NCBI GenBank assembly: GCA_041741895.1
Contig: JBGSJO010000061.1
Location: 1-29,669 of the forward strand
Direction: 5' to 3'
DNA from: Allopontixanthobacter sp041741895
GTDB taxonomy: Bacteria; Pseudomonadota; Alphaproteobacteria; Sphingomonadales; Sphingomonadaceae
DNA length: 29,669 nucleotides
The position numbers were made by a program, and so were the translations under genes. Positions 1-7,516 of this stretch are shown here, piece by piece. How positions within the stretch are numbered: the stretch's first letter is position 1; each line of letters opens with the position of its first letter. The notes below the pieces were generated by a model. It was given only the letters and a program-made list of their open reading frames with translations. It did not search any database and was not told the origin of the DNA.

Positions 1-116
1 TTGATGCTGCGCAAGGCAGCGCGTTCCGCCTGCTCCAGCGTCTCGCCGCGGTGAAGCACGGCATCCATCATGCGCAGCGCGGCGCGGCGGGCGGGTAATC
101 CGGGAGTATCTACCAT
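1..116 (-). CDS. rsmB: 16S rRNA m5C967 methyltransferase RsmB, N-terminal fragment
   Basis: Only the first 38 codons are inside the window; the rest lies to the left. Reading from an ATG at 116 on the minus strand, the peptide begins MVDTPGLPARRAALRMMDAV and continues with a HRGETLEQA stretch. This matches the start of the NusB-like RNA-binding domain of RsmB/Sun proteins, which methylate C967 of 16S rRNA using SAM. The catalytic domain cannot be seen. It is divergent from the small SDHAF4-like gene, with 55 bases between the two starts. RsmB beside a DUF1674 gene is an arrangement I associate with sphingomonads, which supports the call. It could be another NusB-domain protein, but the context makes RsmB most likely. 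Confidence 0.7.
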   Translation of the reverse strand, partial: MVDTPGLPARRAALRMMDAVLHRGETLEQAERAALRSI

Positions 117-171
117 CGCAGCGCCCCTATCGCTGATTGCAAAGCAGCGCCAGCGATACCATGTTGGAAAA

Positions 172-354
172 ATGACCCAGCGAGCCACCAAGCGTCCCGA
201 AGGTTTTGCCAAGCCCGGCCATTGGAACAACGACCCCGCGCCGCAACCCGAAGCCGCCAAGCCGACGGGCAAGCCGGCCGACGGCGACAAGCACGGCCTC
301 AGCCCGACCCGCTACGGCGACTGGGAAAAGAACGGCATCGCGATAGATTTCTGA
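172..354 (+). CDS. DUF1674 / SDHAF4-type succinate dehydrogenase assembly factor
   Basis: A 60-residue basic, proline-rich protein. The C-terminal motif PTRYGDWEKNGIAIDF is the hallmark of DUF1674/SDHAF4. In mitochondria this family binds flavinylated SdhA and helps join it to SdhB while limiting oxidant leakage; the bacterial members are presumed to do the same in the cytoplasm. The N-terminal half (TKRPEGFAKPGHWNNDPAPQ) is low-complexity and probably unstructured. I chose the ATG at 172 because the family is normally 55-100 residues and the conserved part lies entirely downstream. An upstream in-frame ATG at 70 would extend the protein back through the rsmB start region and looks artificial. 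No sdh genes are present in the window, so the partner must be encoded elsewhere. Confidence 0.8.
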   Translation: MTQRATKRPEGFAKPGHWNNDPAPQPEAAKPTGKPADGDKHGLSPTRYGDWEKNGIAIDF

Positions 355-438
355 GATTTGCGGGCCCGTGCGAAATTCGCGGCATGCCGAAATGGATTAC
401 CGCACACTCCCTGCCCTTCACTCTGTCGCCTCATTCTC

Positions 439-527
439 TTCGTCATTGCGAGGAGGCGTAGCCGACGCAGCAATCCATGATTAGCGCTCACCGCCATGGA
501 TTGCTTCGCTTTCCTCGCAATGACGAA
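439..527. repeat. Dispersed-type imperfect inverted repeat (REP-like)
   Basis: The left arm (439-479) starts TTCGTCATTGCGAGGA and ends GCAATCCATG. The right arm (495-527) is CATGGATTGC...TCCTCGCAATGACGAA. The arms are reverse complements except for an interior difference of about 8 bases, and 15 bases separate them. The pattern 'CGTCATTGCGAGGA ... GCAATCCATG' resembles intergenic palindromic elements seen in many proteobacterial genomes. It sits in the gap between the SDHAF4-like stop (354) and the P450 stop (538), so it may fold at the 3' end of both convergent transcripts. There is no T-run for a classical terminator. No gene is seen in 355-537. Confidence 0.75.
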
Positions 528-537
528 ACTGCGGGGT

Positions 538-1932
538 TCAGAGTGGTTTGAAAGTTACCTTCAGCCCGTCTTTTGGCTGCGGGATCGGCCAGGGCTGCCA
601 CTGCGGCTCGTAGCCGGAGGCAATTTGCACTTCGTAGCGCGTCAGCACATGGGCCAGCAGGATCTTCACCTGCATATAGGCAAAATGCAGCCCGAGGCAC
701 ATATGCGCCCCGCCGCCGAACGGCACCCAGGCGTATTTGTGCCGCGCCTTGATCATTTCGGGAGTGAACCGCATCGGATCGAACCGCATCGGATCGGGCC
801 AGTGTTCTTCCTGATGGTGGACCATGTGAACATTAATCCCGACCTGCGTTCCGGCCGGAATGGTATATCCGCCATATTCGAAATCGCGCAAGGCGCGGCG
901 CGGGATGGAGGGGACGGGCGGCATGAAGCGCAAGGCTTCCTTGAATGCCATTTCGGTAAGTTCCAGCTTGCCGAGATCGTCATAATCGACCGGCTTTCCT
1001 TCGCCGCCGGTAACGGCGCGCAGTTCCTGCCGCACTTTTTCCTGCCATTCAGGATTCGCCGCCAGCAGCCACAACAGCGATGTGGCGCTGGAGGTGATCG
1101 TGTCATGCGCGGCCATCATCAGGAAGTTCATGTGATCGACTACGGCGTCCACGGGCAGCATTTCGCCCGCTTCATCGGTGGCATTGGCGAACTGGCTGAA
1201 CATGTCTTGGCCGCCGCCCAATTCGCGCCGTTTCAGCGCTTCCTTGCTGAAGAAATCGACCAGAAATTCGCGGCCCTTGACGCCGCGGCGCATCAGCGTG
1301 CCGGGCAGAGGTTTGCGGATCGGCGCAATCGAAGCCTGCACCATATCGACGAAGGCCAGATTGATCCGGTCGGCTTCGGGGCCGAAAGGAATGCCGATGA
1401 AACTGTCTGCCGCCAGATCGAGCGTCAGTTTCTTGATCGCGGGATAAAACTCCATCTCCGCCCCGGCCCATTCCTGGACCCGCGCAGAAATCCCGCGGTT
1501 CAGCGCATCGGCGTAATGGCGCATCGGACCCGGCTTGAACGCAATCGAAAGCGCGCGGCGGTCCGCCCGGTGATGGTCGAAATCGATCAGCATCAACCCG
1601 CGCGGAAACAATTTGTCGAGCACCGGACCCCAGCCTTGTTCAGAGGAGAACAGTTTATCCCGGTCGAACAGCATCAACTCGTTCGCATCGGCCCCGATCA
1701 GGCCGACATTCCATCGCCCGAATGCCCAGTTCTTGTAAACCAGGCCGTAAGTATCATACATCCGCTGGGCGAAACCGTGCGGATCGGCCAGCATCTTGAA
1801 CGTGTTGCCGACCAGCGGCCAGCCGCCCTCGCCCGGGATATGGTCCAGCGCGTGCGCGGGCAGCGGCTGGCTCCAATGATTGGGCCAGTTTTTCGGCCTT
1901 GAAATGGCGGTATCTTGTGCTGCGGTGGCCAT
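538..1932 (-). CDS. Cytochrome P450
   Basis: A 464-residue soluble bacterial P450 monooxygenase. The motifs are in order: proline-rich N-terminus with IPGEGGWPLVGNT (32-44), I-helix oxygen-activation motif AAHDT (274-278), K-helix ExxR (E332-R335), PERF-like region DPMRFDPMRF (380-389) and the haem-binding loop FGGGAHMCLG with the thiolate ligand Cys412. Length and motifs are complete. The substrate cannot be told. The IPG...G start and overall style remind me of CYP120/CYP26-like or sterol/isoprenoid-oxidising sphingomonad P450s, but that is only an impression. The ATG at 1932 has an AGGAG ribosome site about 8 bases upstream. No ferredoxin or reductase gene adjoins it, so redox partners are encoded elsewhere. 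It follows hemH by 41 bases, and a near-perfect palindrome fills that gap, so it probably has its own repressor-controlled promoter. Confidence 0.95.
   Translation of the reverse strand: MATAAQDTAISRPKNWPNHWSQPLPAHALDHIPGEGGWPLVGNTFKMLADPHGFAQRMYDTYGLVYKNWAFGRWNVGLIGADANELMLFDRDKLFSSEQGWGPVLDKLFPRGLMLIDFDHHRADRRALSIAFKPGPMRHYADALNRGISARVQEWAGAEMEFYPAIKKLTLDLAADSFIGIPFGPEADRINLAFVDMVQASIAPIRKPLPGTLMRRGVKGREFLVDFFSKEALKRRELGGGQDMFSQFANATDEAGEMLPVDAVVDHMNFLMMAAHDTITSSATSLLWLLAANPEWQEKVRQELRAVTGGEGKPVDYDDLGKLELTEMAFKEALRFMPPVPSIPRRALRDFEYGGYTIPAGTQVGINVHMVHHQEEHWPDPMRFDPMRFTPEMIKARHKYAWVPFGGGAHMCLGLHFAYMQVKILLAHVLTRYEVQIASGYEPQWQPWPIPQPKDGLKVTFKPL
766..795 (-). repeat. Exact 15-bp tandem duplication inside the P450 gene
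   Basis: The 15-mer GAACCGCATCGGATC occurs twice head to tail (766-780 and 781-795). On the coding strand it encodes DPMRF twice, in the meander region before the haem loop. Many P450s have a natural 'PDPxRFDPxRF' pattern here, so the repeat keeps the fold. What is notable is that the nucleotides are identical rather than only the amino acids. Confidence 0.85.
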
Positions 1933-1941
1933 GGAATGCTC

Positions 1942-1965
1942 CTTACTTACCCTAGTGTAAGTAAG
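1942..1965. promoter_or_regulatory. 24-bp palindromic operator upstream of the P450 gene (TetR-type)
   Basis: The two half-sites are CTTACTTACCCT (1942-1953) and AGTGTAAGTAAG (1954-1965). The reverse complement of the second is CTTACTTACACT, so 11 of 12 positions match. On the minus strand the site runs directly into the AGGAG ribosome site of the P450 gene and ends 8 bases before the hemH stop codon. Size, symmetry and position resemble TetR-family repressor sites. No regulator gene is in the window, so the family is an inference. Confidence 0.75.
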
Positions 1966-1973
1966 TCTGCGCG

Positions 1974-3008
1974 TTAAATCCAGCCCGACAATTCACGCCG
2001 GATAATCGTTTCAAGCATTTCCATCCCGGCATCGCTGGCGTTGAGGCAGGACAGGGCGGCAAATTCTTCCCCGCCCGCCTCGGCAAATTGCTCCACGCCC
2101 TGGATCGCCAGTTCTTCCAGCGTTTCCAGGCAATCGACCGAGAAACCCGGCGCGGCGATGGCCATGCGCCTGGTACCGGCCTTGCCCTCTGCTTCCAGCG
2201 TGTGGTCGGTGGCGGGTTCCAGCCATTTGGCGCGGCCAAAACGGGATTGAAACGTCGTCAGGAAGCGCATATCGGTCCGCTTGCCCATACGCTTCATTTC
2301 CGCTTCCAGCAGCCGCGCCGTTTTCTGGCAGTGGCAGTGATACGGATCGCCCTTGGGTAGGGTCCGTTCGGGCATTCCGTGAAAGCTCAGCAGCAGCACT
2401 TCCGGCTCGAAGGTGAGTGCGTCCAGCTGGCGGGTCAGATCCTTCGCCAGGGCGGTAATATAGGACGGATCGTCGTGATAGGGTGGCATGGTCCGCAATG
2501 TCGGCTGCCAGCGCATCCTGCCCAGTGCCTCGCCCGCCTTGTCCACCACGGTCGCAGTGGTGGCGCCGCAATATTGCGGATACATCGGGGCGAGCAAAAT
2601 CCGCTCGCACCCGGCATCTTTCAGCCGGGTCAGTTCCTGTTCGATCGAAGGATTGCCATACCGCATCCCCCAGCCGACCTGCACGCCATCGCCTAGCCGC
2701 GCCTGCAACGCCTCCGCCTGATCGGCGGTCAGCGTGGCCAGCGGCGATCCGTGTTTGCCCCACACCTTCGCATAAGCATGGGCAGATTTCTTCGGCCGCG
2801 TGTTCAGGATAATCCCGCGCAGGATCGGCTGCCAGGCAATCGGCGGAATTTCCACCACCCGCCGGTCCGACAAAAATTCGAGCAGATATTTCTTTACCGC
2901 TCTAGGTGTCGGTGCGTCCGGCGTGCCGAGATTGACCAGCAGCACCCCGATATTGCCGCTACTCACGGGTGGGTGTTCGGGGCTAAGCTGCTGCGGGGTC
3001 CAGGTCAT
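1974..3008 (-). CDS. hemH: Ferrochelatase
   Basis: Inserts ferrous iron into protoporphyrin IX, the last step of protohaem synthesis. The protein is 344 residues, normal for the family. Visible family signatures are GVLLVNLGTPDAPT (21-34), the LLAPMYPQYCGATT region (138-151), the active-site histidine in LLSFHGMPERT (His210) and the C-terminal PGFSVDCLETLEEL segment carrying the conserved glutamate. A cysteine-rich YHCHCQ patch (223-228) sits after the active-site loop, as in other proteobacterial HemH proteins. Its ATG overlaps the stop of the upstream molybdopterin gene by four bases (ATGA), so the two are translationally coupled. The P450 gene downstream is a haem consumer, which makes the pairing sensible but does not prove a joint pathway. 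Confidence 0.97.
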   Translation of the reverse strand: MTWTPQQLSPEHPPVSSGNIGVLLVNLGTPDAPTPRAVKKYLLEFLSDRRVVEIPPIAWQPILRGIILNTRPKKSAHAYAKVWGKHGSPLATLTADQAEALQARLGDGVQVGWGMRYGNPSIEQELTRLKDAGCERILLAPMYPQYCGATTATVVDKAGEALGRMRWQPTLRTMPPYHDDPSYITALAKDLTRQLDALTFEPEVLLLSFHGMPERTLPKGDPYHCHCQKTARLLEAEMKRMGKRTDMRFLTTFQSRFGRAKWLEPATDHTLEAEGKAGTRRMAIAAPGFSVDCLETLEELAIQGVEQFAEAGGEEFAALSCLNASDAGMEMLETIIRRELSGWI

Positions 3009-5305
3009 AATCCTTCGGCAAATAGGGGCAGCCGGCGGATGCGCAAGCCCGTTGCCGAATAGAGCGCGTTGGCAATGGCCGGTGCGGCAACCACCACGCC
3101 CAATTCGCCGGGATCAAACGGGGCCGCCTTGCTACTGACGAAATCGACCTCCACTTTCGGGCAATCGGCCAGCACCGGCAGGCCCAGCGAGCCGAGCCGC
3201 TTGATGGTCGGCACGCCGTCGATATATTCCAGCGCGCTGCCCAGCGCCAGGCCCATGCCGAACAGCAGGCCCCCTTCGATCTGCTGGCGGGCGATGTCGA
3301 GATTCACGATCCGGCCGATATCGACCACCGCGGTCAGCTTTGTCACCCGCGCGCCGCCGCCATCGCGCCGGGCGGTGGCGATACAGGCGATCCGGCCGGC
3401 ATCATCGCCCTCCCCGATGCGGTGACAGGCCAGGCCCTGACCGCTCTGGTCCTTGCCGCCGTCCCATTGCGCCAGCCGCGCGACATCCTGCAGACAGCGC
3501 GCCAGCCGCAAATCCCCGCCCAGCACTTCGATCCGGTAGGACAATGGTTCACGCCCGTTTTTCCACGCCATTTCATCCATGAAACACTCGGTCACGAAGG
3601 CGGTGATGCCATGCGCATTGCCGCGCATCCGCCCGGTTGGCAGGCCGATCCTCACCGGCACATGATCCAGCGCAACATTGGGGATGCCATAGGGGGGCAT
3701 GGCCCCGTCCATCACTATCGGGTCGGCCTCGCCTTGGGCCGCGTCAATCGCGGCCCAGCTGGTCTTGTTGCCGAACAGACGCTGGCCAAATTCCTTGGCC
3801 GACGCCGGGGCGGCCATCCGCACGCGCAGGGTCTCGATTTCCCCGCCAGAGCCGAAATTGCCATCGCCCCTGCCCAGTTTGGCGGAAACCAGCACAGCGG
3901 CGGGCATGCGCGGCTTTCCGGCAAGAAATTCCTGCCCGCGCGGCCACGTCAACTGGACCGGGCGCACCGCCACTTTCGAGACTTCCCGCGCGATCAGCGC
4001 TACTTCTATGGCGTGGTCATGTTCCAGCCGCCGGTCGAAACTGCCGCCCGCAGGCATCGGATACAGCACGACATCGCTGACCGAAATGCCCAGTGCCCTG
4101 GCCGCAGCTTCGCGCGCCAATTCGGGTGCCTGGCTGGCAATCCACAATTCCAGCCGCCCATCGAAATAGCGCGCGGTCGCATTTGTCGTTTCCAATGTGG
4201 CATGGGTAACAGGTGCAAAATCATAGCGCAGGGCGACTTCGGTCTTTTCCATCAGGCTGTCGCCCTCGCCGCGCACCGCGATCCGGGTTTCCACCCCCCG
4301 CCTCAGCCCTTCATCCAGCGCCGCCTCGATGGTGGTGGAATTGACCGCTTCGGCCACATCGAAACGCGGCGCCATCCGCTGCACTGCCTGATCGGCGGTC
4401 CACCAATTATCCGCCACCGCGGCGAGCCATCTTTTGCCCTTCACAATACGCACCAGGCCCTGCAGCCCCGCCGCTTGTTCCAGCTCCAGGACCGACAGCG
4501 CCGCATGATCGACCGGGCCGTGCCGGATCGAGGCATAGAGCATGTCGGGCAAACGCACGTCGCCCGCGAACAGATAGGTACCGTCCACCTTGGACGGCAT
4601 GTCGAGACGGGGGAACGCTGTGGGCGCATCCGCCAGTCCGAAGATCGGATCTTCAGCGGCGGGTTCGGGCAATAAGGGCGGCGGATCGGGCGGCGCGAAC
4701 CGGGTCGCTTCCTCCACCAATTCGGCAAAGCTCAGCTTCTTGTCTTCGAAGTGGATGAAGCCGCCTTCTGCGGTACATTCTTCCCAGCTTGTGTCCCACC
4801 GGGCGGCCGCTGCCATCGCCAGCATCGCCCGGGCGGCGGCGGCGGCATTGCGGCACGGCAATTCATAAGCGGCCAGCGCCGTACCATCTGCGGTAACGTT
4901 GAAACGGGCTTCCTGGGCATAGCGCCGTGCCAGCAGATCATCCGGTTCGTTCGCCAAGCCGGGAAGGACCGGCATCCACAGCGGAGCCCAACGTGCGGCC
5001 AGCGGGACATTGGCATAAGCACCGCTGACCGGCGCCGGTTCCACTGCCACTTGCCGCCAGTCCGCCCCCAGTTCCACCGCCACGATCTGCGGCAGCAGGG
5101 TGGTGATCCCCTGGCCCATTTCCAGCTGCGGCACGGCAACGGTTATCACCCCGTCCTTGCCGATTTTCAGCCATGCATCGAAGGCGAATTCATCGCGCCC
5201 CGGATCCAACGGGGCAGAGAATGTTCGCGGCCGCAAAGTCCACGCAGCCACCAATCCGCCGCCGACCGCAGCACCAACAAGTACGCCCCGGCGGCTGATC
5301 CGCAT
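3005..5305 (-). CDS. Tat-exported molybdopterin-binding hydroxylase large subunit (IorB / xanthine dehydrogenase family)
   Basis: From the ATG at 5305 the protein is 766 residues and opens with the twin-arginine motif SRRGVL plus a Gly/Ala-rich hydrophobic stretch, so it should be exported folded. The fold is that of the molybdenum hydroxylase large subunit. It has QLEMGQGITTLLPQIVAVEL near residue 50, the YPMPAGGSFDRR loop, the MRGNAHGITAFVTECFMDE segment, and a C-terminal GELGVVVAAPAIANAL loop with the expected catalytic glutamate. Closest type is isoquinoline 1-oxidoreductase beta (IorB) or a membrane-associated aldehyde dehydrogenase. These enzymes need a [2Fe-2S] small subunit (IorA type) and often a cytochrome c, and neither is adjacent. 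I prefer ATG 5305 because it starts the Tat signal and lies two bases after the mrp stop; the upstream in-frame start would overlap mrp. Substrate unknown. Confidence 0.85.
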   Translation of the reverse strand: MRISRRGVLVGAAVGGGLVAAWTLRPRTFSAPLDPGRDEFAFDAWLKIGKDGVITVAVPQLEMGQGITTLLPQIVAVELGADWRQVAVEPAPVSGAYANVPLAARWAPLWMPVLPGLANEPDDLLARRYAQEARFNVTADGTALAAYELPCRNAAAAARAMLAMAAAARWDTSWEECTAEGGFIHFEDKKLSFAELVEEATRFAPPDPPPLLPEPAAEDPIFGLADAPTAFPRLDMPSKVDGTYLFAGDVRLPDMLYASIRHGPVDHAALSVLELEQAAGLQGLVRIVKGKRWLAAVADNWWTADQAVQRMAPRFDVAEAVNSTTIEAALDEGLRRGVETRIAVRGEGDSLMEKTEVALRYDFAPVTHATLETTNATARYFDGRLELWIASQAPELAREAAARALGISVSDVVLYPMPAGGSFDRRLEHDHAIEVALIAREVSKVAVRPVQLTWPRGQEFLAGKPRMPAAVLVSAKLGRGDGNFGSGGEIETLRVRMAAPASAKEFGQRLFGNKTSWAAIDAAQGEADPIVMDGAMPPYGIPNVALDHVPVRIGLPTGRMRGNAHGITAFVTECFMDEMAWKNGREPLSYRIEVLGGDLRLARCLQDVARLAQWDGGKDQSGQGLACHRIGEGDDAGRIACIATARRDGGGARVTKLTAVVDIGRIVNLDIARQQIEGGLLFGMGLALGSALEYIDGVPTIKRLGSLGLPVLADCPKVEVDFVSSKAAPFDPGELGVVVAAPAIANALYSATGLRIRRLPLFAEGL

Positions 5306-5307
5306 CG

Positions 5308-6297
5308 TTACTGCACCGCACCGGCTGATGCACTGTCGAGCCAATCTGACAGACGGCGGGCAATCACGGTGAAGGCTTCTGCCTGCGGGCCATCGCCCGC
5401 CGCAGTCGGCGTTCCCGCGTCGCTATCTTCGCGAATGTCCATCGCCAGCGGAATGCGGCCAAGGAACGGAATGCCGGTTGCCTCTGACGCGGCCTCTACC
5501 CCGCCGCGGCCAAAGGGATCGCTGATCTCCCCGCAATGGGGGCAGGCATATCCGGCCATATTCTCCACCAGTCCCACGATCGGGATTTTCCCGGTTTCGA
5601 ACAGGTTTGCGGCCCGCTGCGCATCTATCAGGGCCAGGTCCTGCGGGGTCGATATGATGATCGCACCGGTGGGCTTATGTTTCTGCAGCATGGAAAGCTG
5701 GACATCACCGGTCCCCGGCGGCAGATCCACCAGCAGCACTTCGGCATCACCCCAATGCGCGTCGATCAGCTGACCGAGGGCGTTTCCGGCCATCGGACCG
5801 CGCCATGCAATCGCTTTGCCCGGTTCGACCAGATGCCCCATCGACAGGACGGACACGCCCCATTTGCTCGGCACCGGAACCAATTTGCCATCTTCCGACT
5901 GCGGCCGCTGCCCCTTGTTGGCCAGAATGGTCGGCTGGGACGGGCCGTAGATATCGGCATCGACCACCCCGACCTTGCGGCCCATGCGGGCGAGCGCAAC
6001 CGCCAGATTGGCGGTTAGGGTGGACTTGCCGACACCGCCCTTGCCTGATCCGACAGCAATAATCCGCCGGGGCGGCGGCGGCGGCGCTCGGTCGGCGATC
6101 ATTGCCACGCGCACATCCGCAATACCTTTCACAGCGCCGATCAGATCCTTGACCGCCGCTTCCAGCCCGTCACGCGCGGAGGCATCGAGCCCGCCCGCAT
6201 CCAGCACCAAAGTGGCGATTCCATCTTTCAGCTTTGCGGTTTGCACCCGCGCGGCAATCGAGGCGGGAAGCCGTGATTTAATTTCATCCTGATCCAT
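5308..6297 (-). CDS. mrp: Mrp/ApbC (NBP35-type) iron-sulfur carrier ATPase
   Basis: About 329 residues. An N-terminal DUF59/MIP18-like region (1-70) is followed by a proline linker (APPPPPRR) and a P-loop NTPase with a deviant Walker A motif GKGGVGKST (85-93), switch VVDADIYGPSQPT (111-123) and DLPPGTGD (191-198). The ENMAGYACPHCG segment has the paired cysteines C252 and C255 that bind a bridging 4Fe-4S cluster in the dimer. The family loads and transfers Fe-S clusters in the cytosol. Three in-frame starts exist: TTG 6318, ATG 6306 and ATG 6297. I chose 6297 because AGGG lies nine bases upstream, but 6306 is possible. It leads the minus-strand run ending in the P450 and is divergent from hflK. 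Confidence 0.93.
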   Translation of the reverse strand: MDQDEIKSRLPASIAARVQTAKLKDGIATLVLDAGGLDASARDGLEAAVKDLIGAVKGIADVRVAMIADRAPPPPPRRIIAVGSGKGGVGKSTLTANLAVALARMGRKVGVVDADIYGPSQPTILANKGQRPQSEDGKLVPVPSKWGVSVLSMGHLVEPGKAIAWRGPMAGNALGQLIDAHWGDAEVLLVDLPPGTGDVQLSMLQKHKPTGAIIISTPQDLALIDAQRAANLFETGKIPIVGLVENMAGYACPHCGEISDPFGRGGVEAASEATGIPFLGRIPLAMDIREDSDAGTPTAAGDGPQAEAFTVIARRLSDWLDSASAGAVQ

Positions 6298-6358
6298 CGC
6301 GGCCATCCCTAGCAGCAATTTCGTGACCGCAACCCCTGTTTTTCTTGGGGCGGCGCCC

Positions 6359-6364
6359 TATAAA
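6359..6364 (+). promoter_or_regulatory. Candidate -10 element (TATAAA) before hflK
   Basis: TATAAA lies in the mrp-hflK divergent gap. Transcription from it would start at about 6370, almost on the first possible hflK ATG (6371). No good TTGACA-like -35 box is seen 17 bases upstream, so this is tentative. If it is real, either the transcript is leaderless or translation starts at the second ATG, 6413. Confidence 0.35.
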
Positions 6365-6370
6365 GATTGA

Positions 6371-7513
6371 ATGAACATTTTGACGGGTTTTACCAACTGG
6401 ATCGGGTTTGCCATGGCTGGCAAAAGCCCATGGGGCGGCAATAAAGGCGACGGAGGCTCTGACGGGGGTCCCGATGGCGGTGATGGAAAGGGCGGCAAAT
6501 CCGGCCAGAAATCCGGCGGTCCGCGCAATCCCTGGCTGCCTTCGGGCGGCGAGGACACGCGGCGTTCAGCCAAGATCGAAGATATTTTCAAGCATCGCGG
6601 ACCGGAAGGCCCACGCAGAGGCGGCGGTGGCGGCCCGCCCAATTTCCGCATGCCGCAGCGTCCGGGCGGCAAGAGCTGGACTCCGGTGATCATATTCTTT
6701 GTTGTAATTGCGTGGCTCGCCATGAGTTCGGTGCATTTCGTGCAGCCGAAAGAACAAGGCATCGTCACCACTTTCGGTAAATATTCCCGCACGCTGGAAC
6801 CGGGGACCAATTTTACCGCACCCTGGCCCTTCCAGAATGTGCAGGTGGAACAAGTCAGTACCATCCGGTCCAACCGGATCCCCGAAGACGGTGAACAGAA
6901 GTTGATTTTGACCGGTGACCAGAATCTGGTCGATCTGTCCTACCTCATCCGGTGGAACATCAAGGATCTGAAACAATATCGGTTTCAGTTGGCAGAGCCT
7001 GACGAGACAATCCGCGAAGTGGCCGAGGCGGCCATGCGCGCCTCGGTAGCGGAGCGGACACTGGACGAGACATTCTCCGGCGCGGGCCGTGCTGAAATCG
7101 AGGAGCGGGTGCGTACCCGGATGCAGGCCATTCTGGACGCCTATCGTTCCGGTATTGCAGTCCAGGGCGTGGAAATCGCCAAGACCGATCCTCCAGCCGA
7201 AGTGAACGAGGCGTTCAAGGACGTGACCGTGGCGGAACAGGATGCCGATGCTGCGGTCAATACCGCCCGCGGTACCGCGCAGCAGATCCTGGAACGGGCG
7301 CAGGGTGAAACCATCGCCTTCGACAAGGTGTATGAAGAATACCGTCAGGCACCCGAAGTCACGCGGCGGCGGCTGTATTATGAAACGATGGAGCGGGTGC
7401 TGAGCCAGACGGACAAGACGATTGTCGAATCCGGCGGCGTCACAACCTATTTGCCATTACCGGAAATCCGCAAGCGTGCACCAGCGCCGCCAACTTCCGC
7501 ACAGGGACAATAA
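6371..7513 (+). CDS. hflK: HflK, subunit of the HflKC SPFH membrane complex
   Basis: A 380-residue SPFH/prohibitin protein. In E. coli HflK and HflC form a large periplasm-facing cage around the FtsH protease and modulate membrane-protein turnover. The N-terminal 100 residues are very glycine-rich (GGSDGGPDGGDGKGGKSG), as is usual for HflK. One membrane segment is at 104-123 (TPVIIFFVVIAWLAMSSVHF), followed by the SPFH domain starting FVQPKEQGIVTTFGKYSRTL. The C-terminal half is rich in Ala/Glu/Arg and probably coiled-coil. Two starts are possible: ATG 6371 (used here) and ATG 6413 (MAGKSPWGG). Neither has a strong ribosome site. hflC follows after three bases, so the pair is one operon. Confidence 0.93.
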   Translation: MNILTGFTNWIGFAMAGKSPWGGNKGDGGSDGGPDGGDGKGGKSGQKSGGPRNPWLPSGGEDTRRSAKIEDIFKHRGPEGPRRGGGGGPPNFRMPQRPGGKSWTPVIIFFVVIAWLAMSSVHFVQPKEQGIVTTFGKYSRTLEPGTNFTAPWPFQNVQVEQVSTIRSNRIPEDGEQKLILTGDQNLVDLSYLIRWNIKDLKQYRFQLAEPDETIREVAEAAMRASVAERTLDETFSGAGRAEIEERVRTRMQAILDAYRSGIAVQGVEIAKTDPPAEVNEAFKDVTVAEQDADAAVNTARGTAQQILERAQGETIAFDKVYEEYRQAPEVTRRRLYYETMERVLSQTDKTIVESGGVTTYLPLPEIRKRAPAPPTSAQGQ

Positions 7514-7516
7514 GCC

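Noticed and set aside
496..1902. A 468-residue open frame on the plus strand, antisense to the P450 gene
   Set aside because: High-GC genes often leave long open frames opposite them. The product has no recognisable domain, while the minus strand has all P450 motifs.
3422..5773. Two long plus-strand open frames (417 and 340 residues) antisense to the molybdopterin gene
   Set aside because: Compositionally odd His/Gln/Arg-rich proteins with no domains; the opposite strand encodes a complete enzyme.
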